From: Phialocephala subalpina
Taxonomy: Eukaryota; Ascomycota; Leotiomycetes; Helotiales; Mollisiaceae
DNA length: 64,000 nt
NCBI GenBank assembly: GCA_900073065.1
Contig: FJOG01000015.1
Span: 939,791 to 1,003,790 of the forward strand
Direction of reading: 5' to 3'
Part shown: in pieces, positions 1-10,848 of the stretch
Position numbering within the stretch: the first letter of the stretch is position 1
Layout of the letters: each line of letters begins with the position of its first letter
Made by a program: the position numbers and the translations under genes
Notes under the pieces: generated by a model
What the model was told of the DNA's origin: nothing
The model's input: only the letters and a program-made list of their open reading frames with translations
Databases searched by the model: none

Positions 1-488
1 CCGCTGACGAGCCAACTAGCTACCTCATCTCCCAGGACATCGTCTACATGTGCATCAGCGAACGATCATACCCCCGAAAGCTAGCCTTCACCTACCTCTC
101 CGACCTGATGGGCGAATTCTCCACCACATACCCTCTGCAACAAGTCCTCTCCTCCACTATGCGACCATACGCCTTCATGGAGTTTGATACCTTCATCTCT
201 CGCACAAAATCCACCTACTCCGATTCTCGAGCCACACAAAACCTCGATAAGCTCAACGATGAGTTACGCGATGTCACAAAGGTCATGACGAAGAACATCG
301 AGGATTTGTTATATAGAGGAGATAGCTTGGAGCGTATGGGTGAGGTCAGTAGTCGGCTGAGGGAGGACAGTAGGAAGTACAAGAAGGCCGCGGTTAGGAT
401 TAATTGGGAGCTGATGTTGAAGCAATACGGACCGTTTGCTGGTGTTGGATTCTTCATTCTCTTCTTCATTTGGTGGAGATTCTTCTAA
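1..488 (+). CDS. SEC22: R-SNARE Sec22, 3' part (5' end outside window)
   Basis: This encodes a v-SNARE for ER-Golgi vesicle fusion. The frame is already open at base 3, so the gene starts upstream. About 161 residues are visible, against roughly 214 in the family. They hold the end of the longin domain (SYPRKLAF, then a YLxDLMGEF stretch), the SNARE coiled coil (LNDELRDVTKVMTKNIEDLL, with the zero-layer arginine in LLYRGDSLE) and a C-terminal membrane anchor (FAGVGFFILFFIWWRFF) ending at the stop. No intron is visible in this part. It is a conserved housekeeping gene and looks intact. Confidence 0.93.
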   Translation, partial: ADEPTSYLISQDIVYMCISERSYPRKLAFTYLSDLMGEFSTTYPLQQVLSSTMRPYAFMEFDTFISRTKSTYSDSRATQNLDKLNDELRDVTKVMTKNIEDLLYRGDSLERMGEVSSRLREDSRKYKKAAVRINWELMLKQYGPFAGVGFFILFFIWWRFF

Positions 489-1188
489 AGGAAAGACGCT
501 GGCTAGCTCGTGGAAAGACTCACGCATTTAAGTTCGTGGCCTCTCCCATCGAGCCGTAAGAGTATGGTTGTATATCAAAGAGCGGATATGATACCTCGAC
601 ATTACATTCAGGGAGCACTGGCGTTGTCATATGGAAGATGGCCAAGGAAAATGGCTGGTAATCTTCTATAATCAATGAGAAAAACGGCATGTAGAGTACA
701 AACGCTCATCGGACCCTGGTATTCAGTCACTTCTGTCTCAAGTCCTTCAATGAATCAGTATTGGGTGTATGGAAATCGTGGTTCCGGTAGTGCCGCCCCA
801 ATCTTTCATCTCCTTTTCCATCTGTTTTGCTTTCAGTCAAACACTTCATCGTCATCCCGCCACATTCGGACATCTGTGGGTTCCGAGTGCTTGCAACTCT
901 ACCTCGCTTCATCTGAGTCTTACATTCCATGTGATGCTTCATGGGAGGGCTAGCCCCTGAACCTATGTGAGTCAGTTGCAAGATATATATTTTCTTTCTA
1001 CCTCAACCTCCAAATTGAGTCAAAGAGGTCATGCGTGAATCGAATTCCTTCCATCGTCGCAGCTCACAACTCTTCTTACCTCCTCCTTCTTCTCTGTGTC
1101 TCGTGCCGTCTCTGACCTGCCACCGGGTGGACTTTTTTCGACACATCGTAACAATATCCTTCCAGCATTCGTTGACCAGATTAGCACT
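489..1188. other. intergenic, no gene seen
   Basis: This is the SEC22 3' flank and the upstream region of the decayed phosphoesterase gene. The short open frames here have no recognisable composition or motif. Confidence 0.6.
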
Positions 1189-3694
1189 ATGAGATACAAA
1201 CTCACTGCAGCGCTGTTATGGCCAGTGCTCGTTCTTGCAGGGTCGTTGAAAGACATCAAGCATGTAATCTTCGTCATGCAGTCAGGCAGGTCCTTTGATC
1301 ACGTGTGTTCACATCTTCACCGATCAGTAGTATTTCCTTACTACGTCTACAGTATTTCGGGACCATGGCCGGCGTCAGAAATATTGCTGATCCCAACTAC
1401 CAAATCAACAATGGTGGCGGAGATGTCTTTGCTCAGTGAGTCACTCTTCGAGCCCACGTCAAAGCGCTTCCTAACACCAATTCTAGAAAGACTGCCCCTG
1501 ATGCGAACAACCAAGTAGGGACGGCGTTACCATGGCATGCTTCATATCTTGGTCCTAGTTAGAGTGATGCTGCCCAATGTTGATTGGAGGTAATGCCAGC
1601 TGGACCTATTCACACGCCGCATGGAAAAATGGAGAAAACGACCAGTGGGCCTCGAGAAACAGTCCTTGCAGCATGGCTTACTTCACGAGAGATGATATCC
1701 CTGTCCATTTTGCTATTGCAGAATTTTGGACTGTTGGAGATGTGTACCAAGTGAGTAGATTATCCATGCTACTCAAGATGTAACTGAAAAGTGAGTGTGA
1801 AGGACTGAAAAATGAGTGTGAAGGAATCGGTGATGTCTTCCATTGACTCAAATTGTGCTTTCTAGTTTTCTGTCTCAGCTAGCATACCCGGTGGGCCGCA
1901 GCTATCCAATGCTGGTGGTCCTGTAATGGAGGGTACAAATCACAGTCCAGGATGTCACCACACGTTCCCCAACCTCGACTGCTATCCCCTCTCCTAGCAC
2001 CCGATAATGAAACATCTCCAAGATGTCAACGTCACATGGCAAGTGTACCAAGACAATCCTACATCTCACGGACAGGATATTCTCTCAGGTTTTGAAGGCT
2101 TTAATACCACGAAACCGGGAGATCCGATGCTTGATAGGGGCCTGAAGGAAGGGGTCGAGAATTCGATGCATACATTCTTGGTGAGGGCTGCGAATGGGAC
2201 GTTGCCGATGGTTAGCTGGGTTATTTCCCAGGAAGACTATTCGGAGCAGCCTGGGTTTAAACCTCAGGATGGTGCTGTAAGTTGCTAATATTTCCTGTTT
2301 CTTGTTTTTCATTACTCTTTCGTACATTTTCTTCTGAATCTCCCAGCGCTGTCTGGATATTCTTCGTCTCAAGACCTCAGTGTTAGCATTCTTGTTTCAA
2401 GTGCTTCATCGTTAACAAATCTGGCTCTACAATACATCCTGTTCTCCTTGTGGAGAGTTGGTATTTCGTGACGTCTGCGAAAGGGGCTTTCTGACACTTC
2501 CTCTCTTTAATGGCAGCAATTGTCCCTCGAGTTTGCCCTAGCAGCGGGAAACTCCTCAAACTCGACTGTGATGTTCATCTCCAATGACAGTAAGACTTCT
2601 TCAACCCCTCCTTCCTTCAACCCACACTAAATGTGTAACAAATTCTGACGTATGGTTCGATCATGTTCCCCTTACTTATTCAATGAACGGCAAAAACAGG
2701 TGAGTGGATGCAGGTCCCTTACGGAGAGTTCGGGTATACATTGGCTGGACCTGGCGAGTTTCAATTGGAAACTTTTGGAGAGGGTTGACGAAGTGCTAGG
2801 TTTTCGGGTCTCGCCCTATATTGTGCCTTCTTGGACTAGGGGTGGGAATATTTTCACGGAACAAGCTGATCATACTTCTCAAAGTACGTGTCCCTCAAAC
2901 ACTTGCGTTGGTCAACTGCTGACATGGACAAGTTATGTTTTTAGGTTGGTCATGTTTCCAAGTAGAGAATCTCTCGTGCCGCCCTTCCCCAATCCCTCCC
3001 TGTCTTCCCCCTCAACCCCACTCTACAACCACTAACCAAATCGCTAGCCCGACTACACACTCCCAGCTCCAGACGTCATACCCCCCGACCCCCGCAAAAC
3101 CTCCACGCAAACTACTGCTCAGTCAACTACCCAACGAACCCTATCGCAGTGCCCACCACTCAACTCCGATCCGATGCCCTCGCCACCGAACAAGGTTTCA
3201 AACAAGTTCGGGGCAATATTACTGAGGGGAGGTATTTGGTTTTTGAGAGAAATTATTGGGCGCTGTCGAGTAATGGGGATGGGTTTATGAGCACTAGTCG
3301 CAAAGGGGAGAGACATGAGACGACAAGTCAGCAATGGGTTCTTGAACAGTAAGTCAACCCTTTATTTTGCCCTCTGTTACTTTGCGGTGTTCGGAACTCC
3401 TCAGCTTCTTACCTCTCACCTCTTGGTATTTCCCCAAAACAGGTACCAATTCGTCGTAGGTATGAAGCATTCATGCCAAACTTCAAGCTTCTAAGTGTGG
3501 TTGATAAGAGATACGTCGGTGATTTGGAAATCGTGTTTCTAGGGAATGGGGATGAGAATAGAGATGGTTGTGGGTATAGTTTACGTTTTGGGGGTTTTTA
3601 TTGGGGTATTGATGAGGGGGGACACTTTGCGGTTAGTGTGGTGCCGAAGGAGTTTGATGTTTGGAGTGTGAGTTATGGGGATAGGGCTTGGTGA
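1189..3694 (+). pseudogene. Decayed secreted phosphoesterase (non-haemolytic phospholipase C / acid phosphatase family)
   Basis: An ATG at 1189 opens a signal peptide (MRYKLTAALLWPVLVLAGS) followed by the family N-terminus KHVIFVMQSGRSFDH. After an intron (about 1302-1350) comes YFGTMAGVRN, matching the conserved phosphoesterase start. Later family blocks are all recognisable: NDQWASRN, DIPVHFAIAEFWTVGDVYQ, IPGGPQ, VNVTWQVYQDN, NSTVMFISND, GEWMQVPYGEFGYT, PSWTRGGNIFTEQADHTSQ, and a C-terminal beta domain (about 3190-3694). They lie in different frames. An in-frame TAG is at 1560-1562, the frame changes near 1573-1577, a second TAG is at 1995-1997 where a tryptophan codon would fit, and further frame changes occur near 2760-2800. 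Introns alone cannot remove all of these. I infer a pseudogene. The locus could still be mis-sequenced, but several independent breaks argue against that. Confidence 0.8.
1784..1825. repeat. 21-bp direct repeat, two copies
   Basis: Two adjacent 21-bp units (1784-1804 and 1805-1825) differ at one base. They lie inside a presumed intron of the decayed phosphoesterase gene. Confidence 0.8.
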
Positions 3695-3930
3695 GAGTTT
3701 GAGATGAGCAGGGCCGTTGGTTTGTATGTGCGTTGATATTCTTTTGTTTTTTTTAATTTGGCATGGGATATTGTAGCTGCGCGAGGCTTGGGAATTTTCA
3801 GTATTAAGGAGCGAGCATTGTGAAATGAAAGCACTCTCTAGACCCAGGTGAGTACTTATACCTCACCGCGTTATCAGTCTCTTAACTAACTATTATGAAA
3901 CCGAAACCGCTTCTAACTCTGTAGCTACTT

Positions 3931-4897
3931 TTACTTCTGAGCCTCCATCCTGTCCAACAAACTCAACAGGTGCGGCAAGAACGCTTCTGTCTCAGCTTCA
4001 AAGCCCTGATGATGTCCAGGTACAACAACCCTCTCACATCCCAACCAATCAGCTTGCTCTATCGTTGCTAACGAGAACCCTAGCGACGGGGGGAGTTAGC
4101 ATTTTCTCTCTCAAGGCTGTTTCGAGAGAGTTGAGACATCGTCTGAAAAACTTCAGAGAGGACTTACAAGCATCCTGGCTCCTCTCCCCCGCCATAACAG
4201 CCACACTCATCCCACTCTTAGCCAACTTCCTCAAATCGGGGGTATAAATCGACGCAGTCCAAAACTCATTCTCCCAAAAATTAGCCTCGTTCTCCGGCTC
4301 CGGCCTGGCCGTCGGCGGCACACCAACATCATCATACCCCACAAACATTTTCCGAAACTCAGTCTGCGCAGCCTCAATCCCAACTTTCCTATACAAAGCT
4401 TCGCAAAGATACAACTTATCGTACAACTCCGTCGAGCCCGGAATCAAAGAAGCAGTTGGCGCTTCGTGGGAAATGAGTCGATCGACTATATCGGGGAAAT
4501 CGATACCGAATTGAAAAGCGATGACGCCTCCAAGACTGCTGCCGAAGATGATTGATTTTGAGAAGCCCATGGCTTTGATGACAGCTGCTACGTCGCGAGC
4601 TTGTTGTGGGTGGCTGAGTGGTTTGGCCTTCTCGACTTGGCTGCCAGACATTTGGCGGCGGTCGAAGGTTACGCAGGTGAAGGATTCGGACATGAGGGCC
4701 ATGATGGCGTTGTATTGTCGGCCATGGCCGTTTCCTCCTGGGATGAAAGTTATCAAAGGGCCAGTGCCTTGATAGTAGTAATGGAGGTGACAGCCTTCGT
4801 TCTCGATCTTGGCGTGTGTGGAGTTGAAGTCCATTTTGGTCTTGTGGGGCATGACTCCTGCAAGAAGTCTTTTGATAAAGTCGAGGAGGGAGTACAT
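3931..4897 (-). CDS. alpha/beta-hydrolase fold protein
   Basis: This is a predicted soluble hydrolase of 288 residues; the substrate is unknown. The ATG at 4897 opens exon 1 (4168-4897), followed by an intron at 4068-4167 (GTAAGT donor, GCTAAC branch, TAG acceptor) and exon 2 (3931-4067). Joining them keeps frame and supplies the C-terminal catalytic histidine block VVVPGHHQGFEAETE. Other family marks are the oxyanion-side PGGNGHGRQY, FDRRQMSGS, and the nucleophile elbow GSSLGGVIAF (G-x-S-x-G). If the intron were ignored, the frame would run to 4049 and lack the histidine. It lies just beyond the decayed phosphoesterase, on the opposite strand. The family is broad, so function cannot be refined. 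Confidence 0.88.
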
Positions 4898-5937
4898 ATA
4901 TGTTTGAATGGGGAGAGAAGCGTCTCTGTTGTGAACGAGCCGTTGTACCGTAGGTAGGAGGATGTATTACCAAGCAAAGTTGAACCTGATTTGTGGAAGT
5001 TACGACGTGCTTGGAAGAAGGATTGTTGCTTGATCATCGCATTCGCAAGTCTTGAGAACTACATTTGCATCTATAATATTGAGTTCTGACATCATGAGGA
5101 GGGGTTGCCGATCTTCGGCGGGGTCGTGTGTTACAAGAAACGCCATGTTCGGGTCGGGAAGTGTTGGTGTTACGTTGTTCGGAAGCTTGTGATAAGTGTC
5201 ACAGTTTGATGTTGCCGTACGCTGATATGAATCTCCCGAGCTGGTGTTCAGAAGTTCGGATGGGACCCACGTGGAGCAGGTTTGAACTGTTATCTGCCAG
5301 ACCTGTCGCCAAGTAGTGTCGTATGACTGAGGAAAGACGAGTCCAGGGTGCCACAACATGCTGTTCTCGAGCCAATGTTCAAGAGTCAAAATATCGGAAT
5401 AGATATACGGCAGAGTACATGTTATTCAAGGCGGCAAAGTCTTCCACCTCAACCTAGGAGACATGTGCAAAGTATCAACATGTGACTGCGTGTCTCTGTG
5501 AGCCTGTAGCCAATTATTGGCAGCGTTATTCAGAGGCTCAAGCCTATGGCAAAGTCTTGTCACCAAATCACTGTCTATACCTATATGATAGGCAGTGCCC
5601 AACTTGCAGCTTGACAGACTAAAGATTGGTTCAATCTCGTCGTTCTAGTGCTCGCTAGCCTCCTTTCTGCAAGCGAGCTCCTTTCAGAAATCGAGTCTGC
5701 TCAAACACTCTTCTCTACACGGATATTATTGTATCAAAAGGTTCTGAACTTGTTACTACATGAAACTTCACTCTATCTCAAGGAATGTGATTGATACGAC
5801 ATCACTTTGCATTTCTCAGCATGTGGAAGAACTTCATTTACCATGCAAAGTCCAACGTCTTAGCTACTTGTACATTATCTGGAGCAATAATATCATCCTA
5901 CATGAGTCCTCATCCTGTTCATTTGGCTTTAAGAGAC
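4898..5937. other. intergenic, no gene seen
   Basis: The open frames here lack ATG starts or recognisable motifs. The stretch should include the hydrolase promoter near 4900-5200. Confidence 0.5.
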
Positions 5938-6219
5938 TCAAATCACCATTCCTAATCCTACCACCTCAAGAAAAAAGCCTCCCAGCCCGAGTGCAGCGCC
6001 AACCCACGGCATGGAGCGCCGAGTTCCTGAGTTGCAGTCAAGGAAGTACCGGGAACATTGGTCGCCAGTGCAAGGGCAACGATTATCAATGTGTATTTCG
6101 GTCTTTTCCAACTCAGAATTGTTCGTACTTGTGATGGGTTGGGTTTGTTCGATCTCAGAGGAAGTGGCTGCGATAGCCAGGCTCGTGAGAGCGAGTAGTG
6201 TGAAGTTGCGAAGTCGCAT
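5938..6219 (-). CDS. small secreted cysteine-motif protein A (93 aa)
   Basis: I do not recognise this family. The single-exon frame starts with a signal peptide (MRLRNFTLLALTSLAIAATS), followed by a Thr/Ser/Glu-rich spacer, then a compact cysteine motif RCPCTGDQCSRYFLDC, and ends in a hydrophobic glycine-rich tail (about residues 72-93). The tail could be a membrane or GPI-attachment segment. A protein with the same order of parts is encoded about 0.8 kb away on the same strand (7021-7362), which is the main evidence that both are real genes. It is probably a cell-surface or secreted protein; no function is assigned. Confidence 0.6.
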   Translation of the reverse strand: MRLRNFTLLALTSLAIAATSSEIEQTQPITSTNNSELEKTEIHIDNRCPCTGDQCSRYFLDCNSGTRRSMPWVGAALGLGGFFLEVVGLGMVI

Positions 6220-7020
6220 GATAGGAGTAGTAGTCTTCTCGTCTTGTTTGTTCGACTTCGGCTTGATGGAGTGCGGGTGTTTGAGTTTCTCATGAAGTTG
6301 TAGTGTTAAATCTAGTATTTATATGCAAATTCTCGTTATTTCTGCTGAATGTCTGGCGGCCGGATGATTCGAGGTAATCTCCCGCATGTCCTTGTTTCAA
6401 TCACATGCATATTTCGTTCTTTCATTGGGCCGGCTCCTGAAAGTTCGAAAGTTCAGAATGAAGCACAGCAGAGTTTCAATCATTCAAAGTGACAGGGATA
6501 CTCGCACCACAGACGAAAAAAGTGATTGGAAGAGCGGCACTTGACCGCATAGCCATTTACTGTTCTCCTAGCAACATTGCTGAAGAAGTCAACGCTCTAG
6601 TACCAACGACGAGTAGAACTTGCAGTTATGACAGACGTAGGTGTGCGTGGAATTATAGTTAGTGTATTAATAGCCGGTGCCACTCCTTTGCTCGCTAACG
6701 CTCACATTTCTATGAGCTCAGACAGTCTCTTGTTTTAAGCGAGCTTCCTCCCAAGCTCGGCTTCCAGGCGACAGCTGTATCCGTGTAGGCGCAATTATCT
6801 CCTCGGGACTTTGTCCGCAACGCTTGATTCAGAAATTCACATTTTCTTTGGAACACAAAACCTGTTTGTGCTGCTATTATTCTTTTTAGGATTCCAGAGA
6901 GTCTTCCCTGCCACGCAAAAATCTCGCCTCAGCCTCACACATTGTTCCCAGAACAATGTCGGTTCTCGAATCAGAAATTCGACCGACCACTTTGATTCCT
7001 TCCATTTCCTTCAAAGCACA
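6220..7020. other. intergenic between the two small secreted-protein genes
   Basis: This is presumably the promoter of protein A (near 6220-6500) and the 3' flank of protein B. No coding signal stands out. Confidence 0.5.
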
Positions 7021-7362
7021 TCACATCATAAAAGCCATCCCTCCAAACCCAATCAAGAAGCCCAAGGCCTCAACCCCCGCAACCTGGACAACGAAATCTT
7101 CCCACCTCCCACGCGCTTCAGACTTGGCGGCCGCAGTGGCGGCACTGCAATCGAAGTACTGACAGCACAATGGACCAGGACATGTTGGAGATCTGAGAGC
7201 TAGTCTCTCTGCCATCGTGAAAGAAGGGTTGTGCGCAAGTCTCATGGTCGTGGTTATGGTCTGAATTTCCTCAATGGAGCTCTGAGATGTCGAAGTGGTT
7301 GGCGACTGGGCTGCGATGCTTGAGCTCATGACGGTGAGAAGGGTAAGGTTGAGGAGTTGCAT
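7021..7362 (-). CDS. small secreted cysteine-motif protein B (113 aa), paralogue of A
   Basis: This is a single-exon frame with a signal peptide (MQLLNLTLLTVMSSSIAAQS), a Ser/Thr-rich spacer, the motif CPGPLCCQYFDC and a hydrophobic glycine-rich C-terminus (about residues 90-113). The motif aligns with protein A (C-P ... C-x-x-Y-F-x-D-C, with small gaps), and the order of parts is the same. I infer an old tandem duplication. The family is not recognised. Cell-surface attachment or secretion is likely from the leader and tail, but nothing in the sequence gives a biochemical role. Confidence 0.6.
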   Translation of the reverse strand: MQLLNLTLLTVMSSSIAAQSPTTSTSQSSIEEIQTITTTMRLAHNPSFTMAERLALRSPTCPGPLCCQYFDCSAATAAAKSEARGRWEDFVVQVAGVEALGFLIGFGGMAFMM

Positions 7363-7699
7363 TCTGAAATCTTCGTCTTTATTGTTTCGTTTGTAAGTGT
7401 TGGTTGCGGGAAAGTATGCTGAAACGACGATCTGGATTCGTGGAAATGTTTTCTGAAATATACTATTTCTAGAGAGCTTTTATTTGCACGTTCGTACCAC
7501 TGCTTCCTGAATGTCCCCCAGCGGAATATTCTAGAGCATGATTCCGAGTGCTTTTTTTATTGTCTCACATTGTCAACCCATTCCCCAAAGTATCCACAGA
7601 ATAACTATCAAACCCATCGCCTCAGGAGCGGACCACCTTAACTGGATTTAAATATCGAGCCAGTGTCCAGGTTTCTAGGACTTCTCCACCCCTCAACAT
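7363..7699. other. intergenic, no gene seen
   Basis: It lies between the P450 stop and the start of small protein B. It is AT-rich and probably holds the protein B promoter. Confidence 0.5.
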
Positions 7700-9409
7700 T
7701 CACATCACCTTCGCCGTCACTCTCACCCCCTTCGAGTCGAAATTCGGCATCGTAACCTGAAAATCATGCACGAACGCCACATCACGCTCATCCGTCTCCC
7801 ACAACTGCATATCAAACCTCCTCACCAGCGCCGCAGTCATGAGATATAGTTCAGCACGCGCGAGTTCGATGCCCAAACATTTCCGTCCACCTTTCCCAAA
7901 TGCCATGTTGAATTTTCTACGCTCCCGACCTTCTTCACCGAACCATCGTTCGGGGTCGAACTTGAAGGGATTTGGGAAGACACTTTCAGCGGTATGCGCG
8001 CTTAAGGTTGTGATACTGATTGGGGTGCCTGGAGGGATGGTGTATGACTTATTTCCTCCTGGGGAGGATGAGGCGTGCGGTGACTGGGTGTAGGTGAGTG
8101 TTTCGTGTGCGATGCGAGCAGTTCTGGCTGTGACTCCGAAACCCAAACGGTTGCCTTCCTCAATGACTGCCGACAGGTAAGGCAGTCGCTCCAACTCAGT
8201 CCAAGATGCGGACCTCGGAACAGTGCTGAGCTCGGCGCGAAGTTTGTTGAGGATCGAAGGATTTGCAATCAGGTGGTAGAAGATGATGTTCAAACTCTTC
8301 GCGGGTGATTCCGTTCCAGCAAGGACAAGAAGAGCACCTTCTTGCTCGAGACGAAGCAATGCCTTTTCGGAAGGTGGTAGGATCGGGCTATCGAGGACAG
8401 AATCGTACACCGAATCTTTGCCTGTCGGACCAAGTGGCTTCTCACTGGCAATACCAGATGCTTTGGCTTTCATAATCGCGATCAGTTCAGCACGCACTCT
8501 CTGCATGAATATGTTAGCCACGTCCCCAAGGATGAATCCTGGGGACTCACATCAAATAGTGCCAGCATGTCAATCAACCCAGGTGGCATGATTGACTTGC
8601 TTATGGACAGAGGGAGAGACTCGAGGAAGTCCGGAAGCCATGGAAAATGCTTGTTGATGTTGATCCCTTTCAGTAGTTCATAGCTATTTTGTCGCAGCGC
8701 AGCAGCTTTTGTCTCGTCTGAGAGAATGTCCGTCTGATGGGCGAACAAGAAGTTCGTGGTAACACTTTCTTCTGTTAGTGACATACTCCGATATTCCGTG
8801 GGGATTCTTAACTCATTTGAAAATGCAAAGAACACATCAGAGAGGTTGACTGGTGTTTTTGCTACTGCATGTTGAGTGATCACTTCGCAAAGTTGGTTGA
8901 CTTTCTTTGTGATCAATGGCTCAAGATGAAGGACGTTTCGCTTGCTGAAGAATGGACTGAGTGCTTCACGACGTTTTCTGTGAATTTCATGGCTGACTGA
9001 CGCACCCACGCCACCAGGAACTCGCAAAGTCCGCAGTTGATATTCATATTTCTCTCTCCGAGAGGATGATGGCGCATACACTGTATCTAAGAAGTCGACA
9101 TCGTTGACGTGGAGCTCATCTGGTGTAACACGTATGATGGATCCTTAATAAGTATCCTTCATCAGCAACATCGGACAGTTCGAACCTAGGATCAGGTTTA
9201 CCATATTGTTTGTGGAGCTCCTGTATCTTAAATACATACCTTCCTTCCTGTAATACATCGAAGTAGAACTCATACCACCAAGTGAGCGCTGCAAGCTTTG
9301 GTCCTGGTATATGTGCAAGGGGATGGAAGAAGAGTCGACGTATGGCACCAACAACGGTTAGCGTCAAAGCCAGGAGGGCTACTGTCCCTACAACTTGCAG
9401 GATAGCCAT
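7700..9409 (-). CDS. cytochrome P450 monooxygenase
   Basis: This is a haem-thiolate monooxygenase of 533 residues anchored in the ER membrane. Exons are 9202-9409, 8551-9143 and 7700-8500, with introns at 9144-9201 and 8501-8550. The N-terminal anchor (about residues 1-25) is followed by the proline-rich hinge HPLAHIPGP. The I-helix motif is AGTESPAKS, where many P450s have AGTDTT or AGTETT. The K-helix E-x-x-R is EGNR, the PERF-like segment is FDPERW, and the haem loop is [10 protein letters not shown] with the ligand cysteine near residue 477. It resembles the broad trichodiene-oxygenase-like group of fungal P450s, but the substrate cannot be read from the sequence. No obvious pathway partner is adjacent. 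Confidence 0.93.
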
Positions 9410-10388
9410 GGAAGCAGCGTGGATGTATCAATGCCACAAACGGTGTTTGGAGCGGGTTGTTCAATTACGAGGTCCTTGGTGGTGTTAGTTGCGACGTTCG
9501 GGGAGCCAGGAAGCGGGGTCATCCGGTTTGTAACTTGCCTCGATGTTCCACGACGTTAAACCTGAACGCTCTTGCACCAGTACAGGGTATTCTGATAAAT
9601 TCACGCAACTTCGAGATCTAATCTATCGATCTGGAGAGGGCTGTGCCTCTTGACTAGCACTAGCGGGAGCGTTGATCCAAAGCAGGCTTATGTCAGGTGA
9701 CCCCGATTACGCGGCAGTTGCTTCGCGAGGAAGAGGGGGGGGTGCATCAGGGACTTGGGGCTTCGTTGGTGGAACTTGATTCAATGCTCTTTGAAATTTC
9801 TTCTCCCATATCCCTAGCTCTACGTCAGAGAAAGTCAAACTTAGATAGTTGAGCTCCAACGTGATCGGGACAGATCACACTCGCTTAGTCTCAGGGGTTC
9901 TCCTTCAAGCGCTGTTCATCGAACCCTTCGCAACGAACAACGAATCTACTTTGCTCCAAATCAATTATCGTTGATTCTCACAATGGAATTATGTAGACGT
10001 CCTGTTCTTCTTTCTCAAAGTCTCTCGGACAAGAGACTGGAGCCTACATAGTCCTCCGAAAGTCTTGGTACGACGGCTGCTGAAGCCTGCGGGAAGTCAG
10101 TACACGAAATTTGGGCGAGACTCGTATGTGAAATCAAAGGTACTTTACACGACGCCCGTTGTCGGACTTTTTCCTGGACAAAAAGTTACGTCGACTCGAG
10201 AATTGAGATGATTCCTGGCCGGATGAACGTAGCGGAGAAGTCCGCGGAAAAGGCGCGGAGAGTTGTTTCTTCTCCACTATGGTAGTCTAGAAAACGACCT
10301 TTCAAATACTCCCTCCCTCGCAACAAAGTGGCAAATGATTCTATTGTCCTACACCTTTTCCTCAAAGAAACCTGCTAAGAAAGTAATA
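9410..10388. other. intergenic, no gene seen
   Basis: This is the shared upstream region of the P450 (minus strand) and the Dabb gene (plus strand). I see no convincing coding frame or RNA gene. Confidence 0.5.
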
Positions 10389-10848
10389 ATGGCAGTCTAC
10401 CACATCAGTTAGTAACAAACAGGCGTCTGTTGACTTCGCGGCCTCTTCACTGACCACCCTCTCACCACAGTCCTCTTCAAACTCAAGCCCAACATCAACC
10501 CCTCTACCCTGTCAGAACTCAAAATGGCAGTCTTAGATATGGTAGGAAAGGTGCCCGGCTTGCAACGCGTTGATATCGGTCCTCCACACTCGATCACCGC
10601 CCACCGAGCATTGGGGTTTGACATGGCCCTCGTTGCTGTCTTGGACAAACCCGAGACGATCAAGGCTTATGCTGAGCACCCAGAACATCTGAAGTGAGTA
10701 GATACCATTCTCCTCGCGCACGGCATTGTGGTTGAGGCTATGGTCGAAGACTGGATTGATGAATCGCTGACGAGATCTTAGGGTACACAAGTTGAGAGCG
10801 GGGCTTTGTACCGAGACTTTGGCGTACGATCTTGAATTTGCTCAATAG
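10389..10848 (+). CDS. stress-responsive A/B-barrel (Dabb) domain protein
   Basis: This is a small dimeric ferredoxin-like barrel protein of 102 residues. Three exons (10389-10407, 10471-10693, 10782-10848) join in frame across introns at 10408-10470 and 10694-10781. The spliced product begins MAVYHIILFKLKP, the usual Dabb first strand, and continues with a histidine- and hydrophobic-rich core (GFDMALVAVLDKPETIKAY) and the family's AEHPEHLKVHKL helix region. The length fits a single Dabb domain. Relatives include plant stress proteins and some polyketide or terpenoid cyclases, so both a stress role and an enzymatic role are possible. No cluster context favours the latter. Confidence 0.85.

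Noticed and set aside
5000..5389. 129-codon minus-strand frame upstream of the alpha/beta hydrolase
   Set aside because: It starts with TTG, has no domain or leader, and lies in a promoter region.
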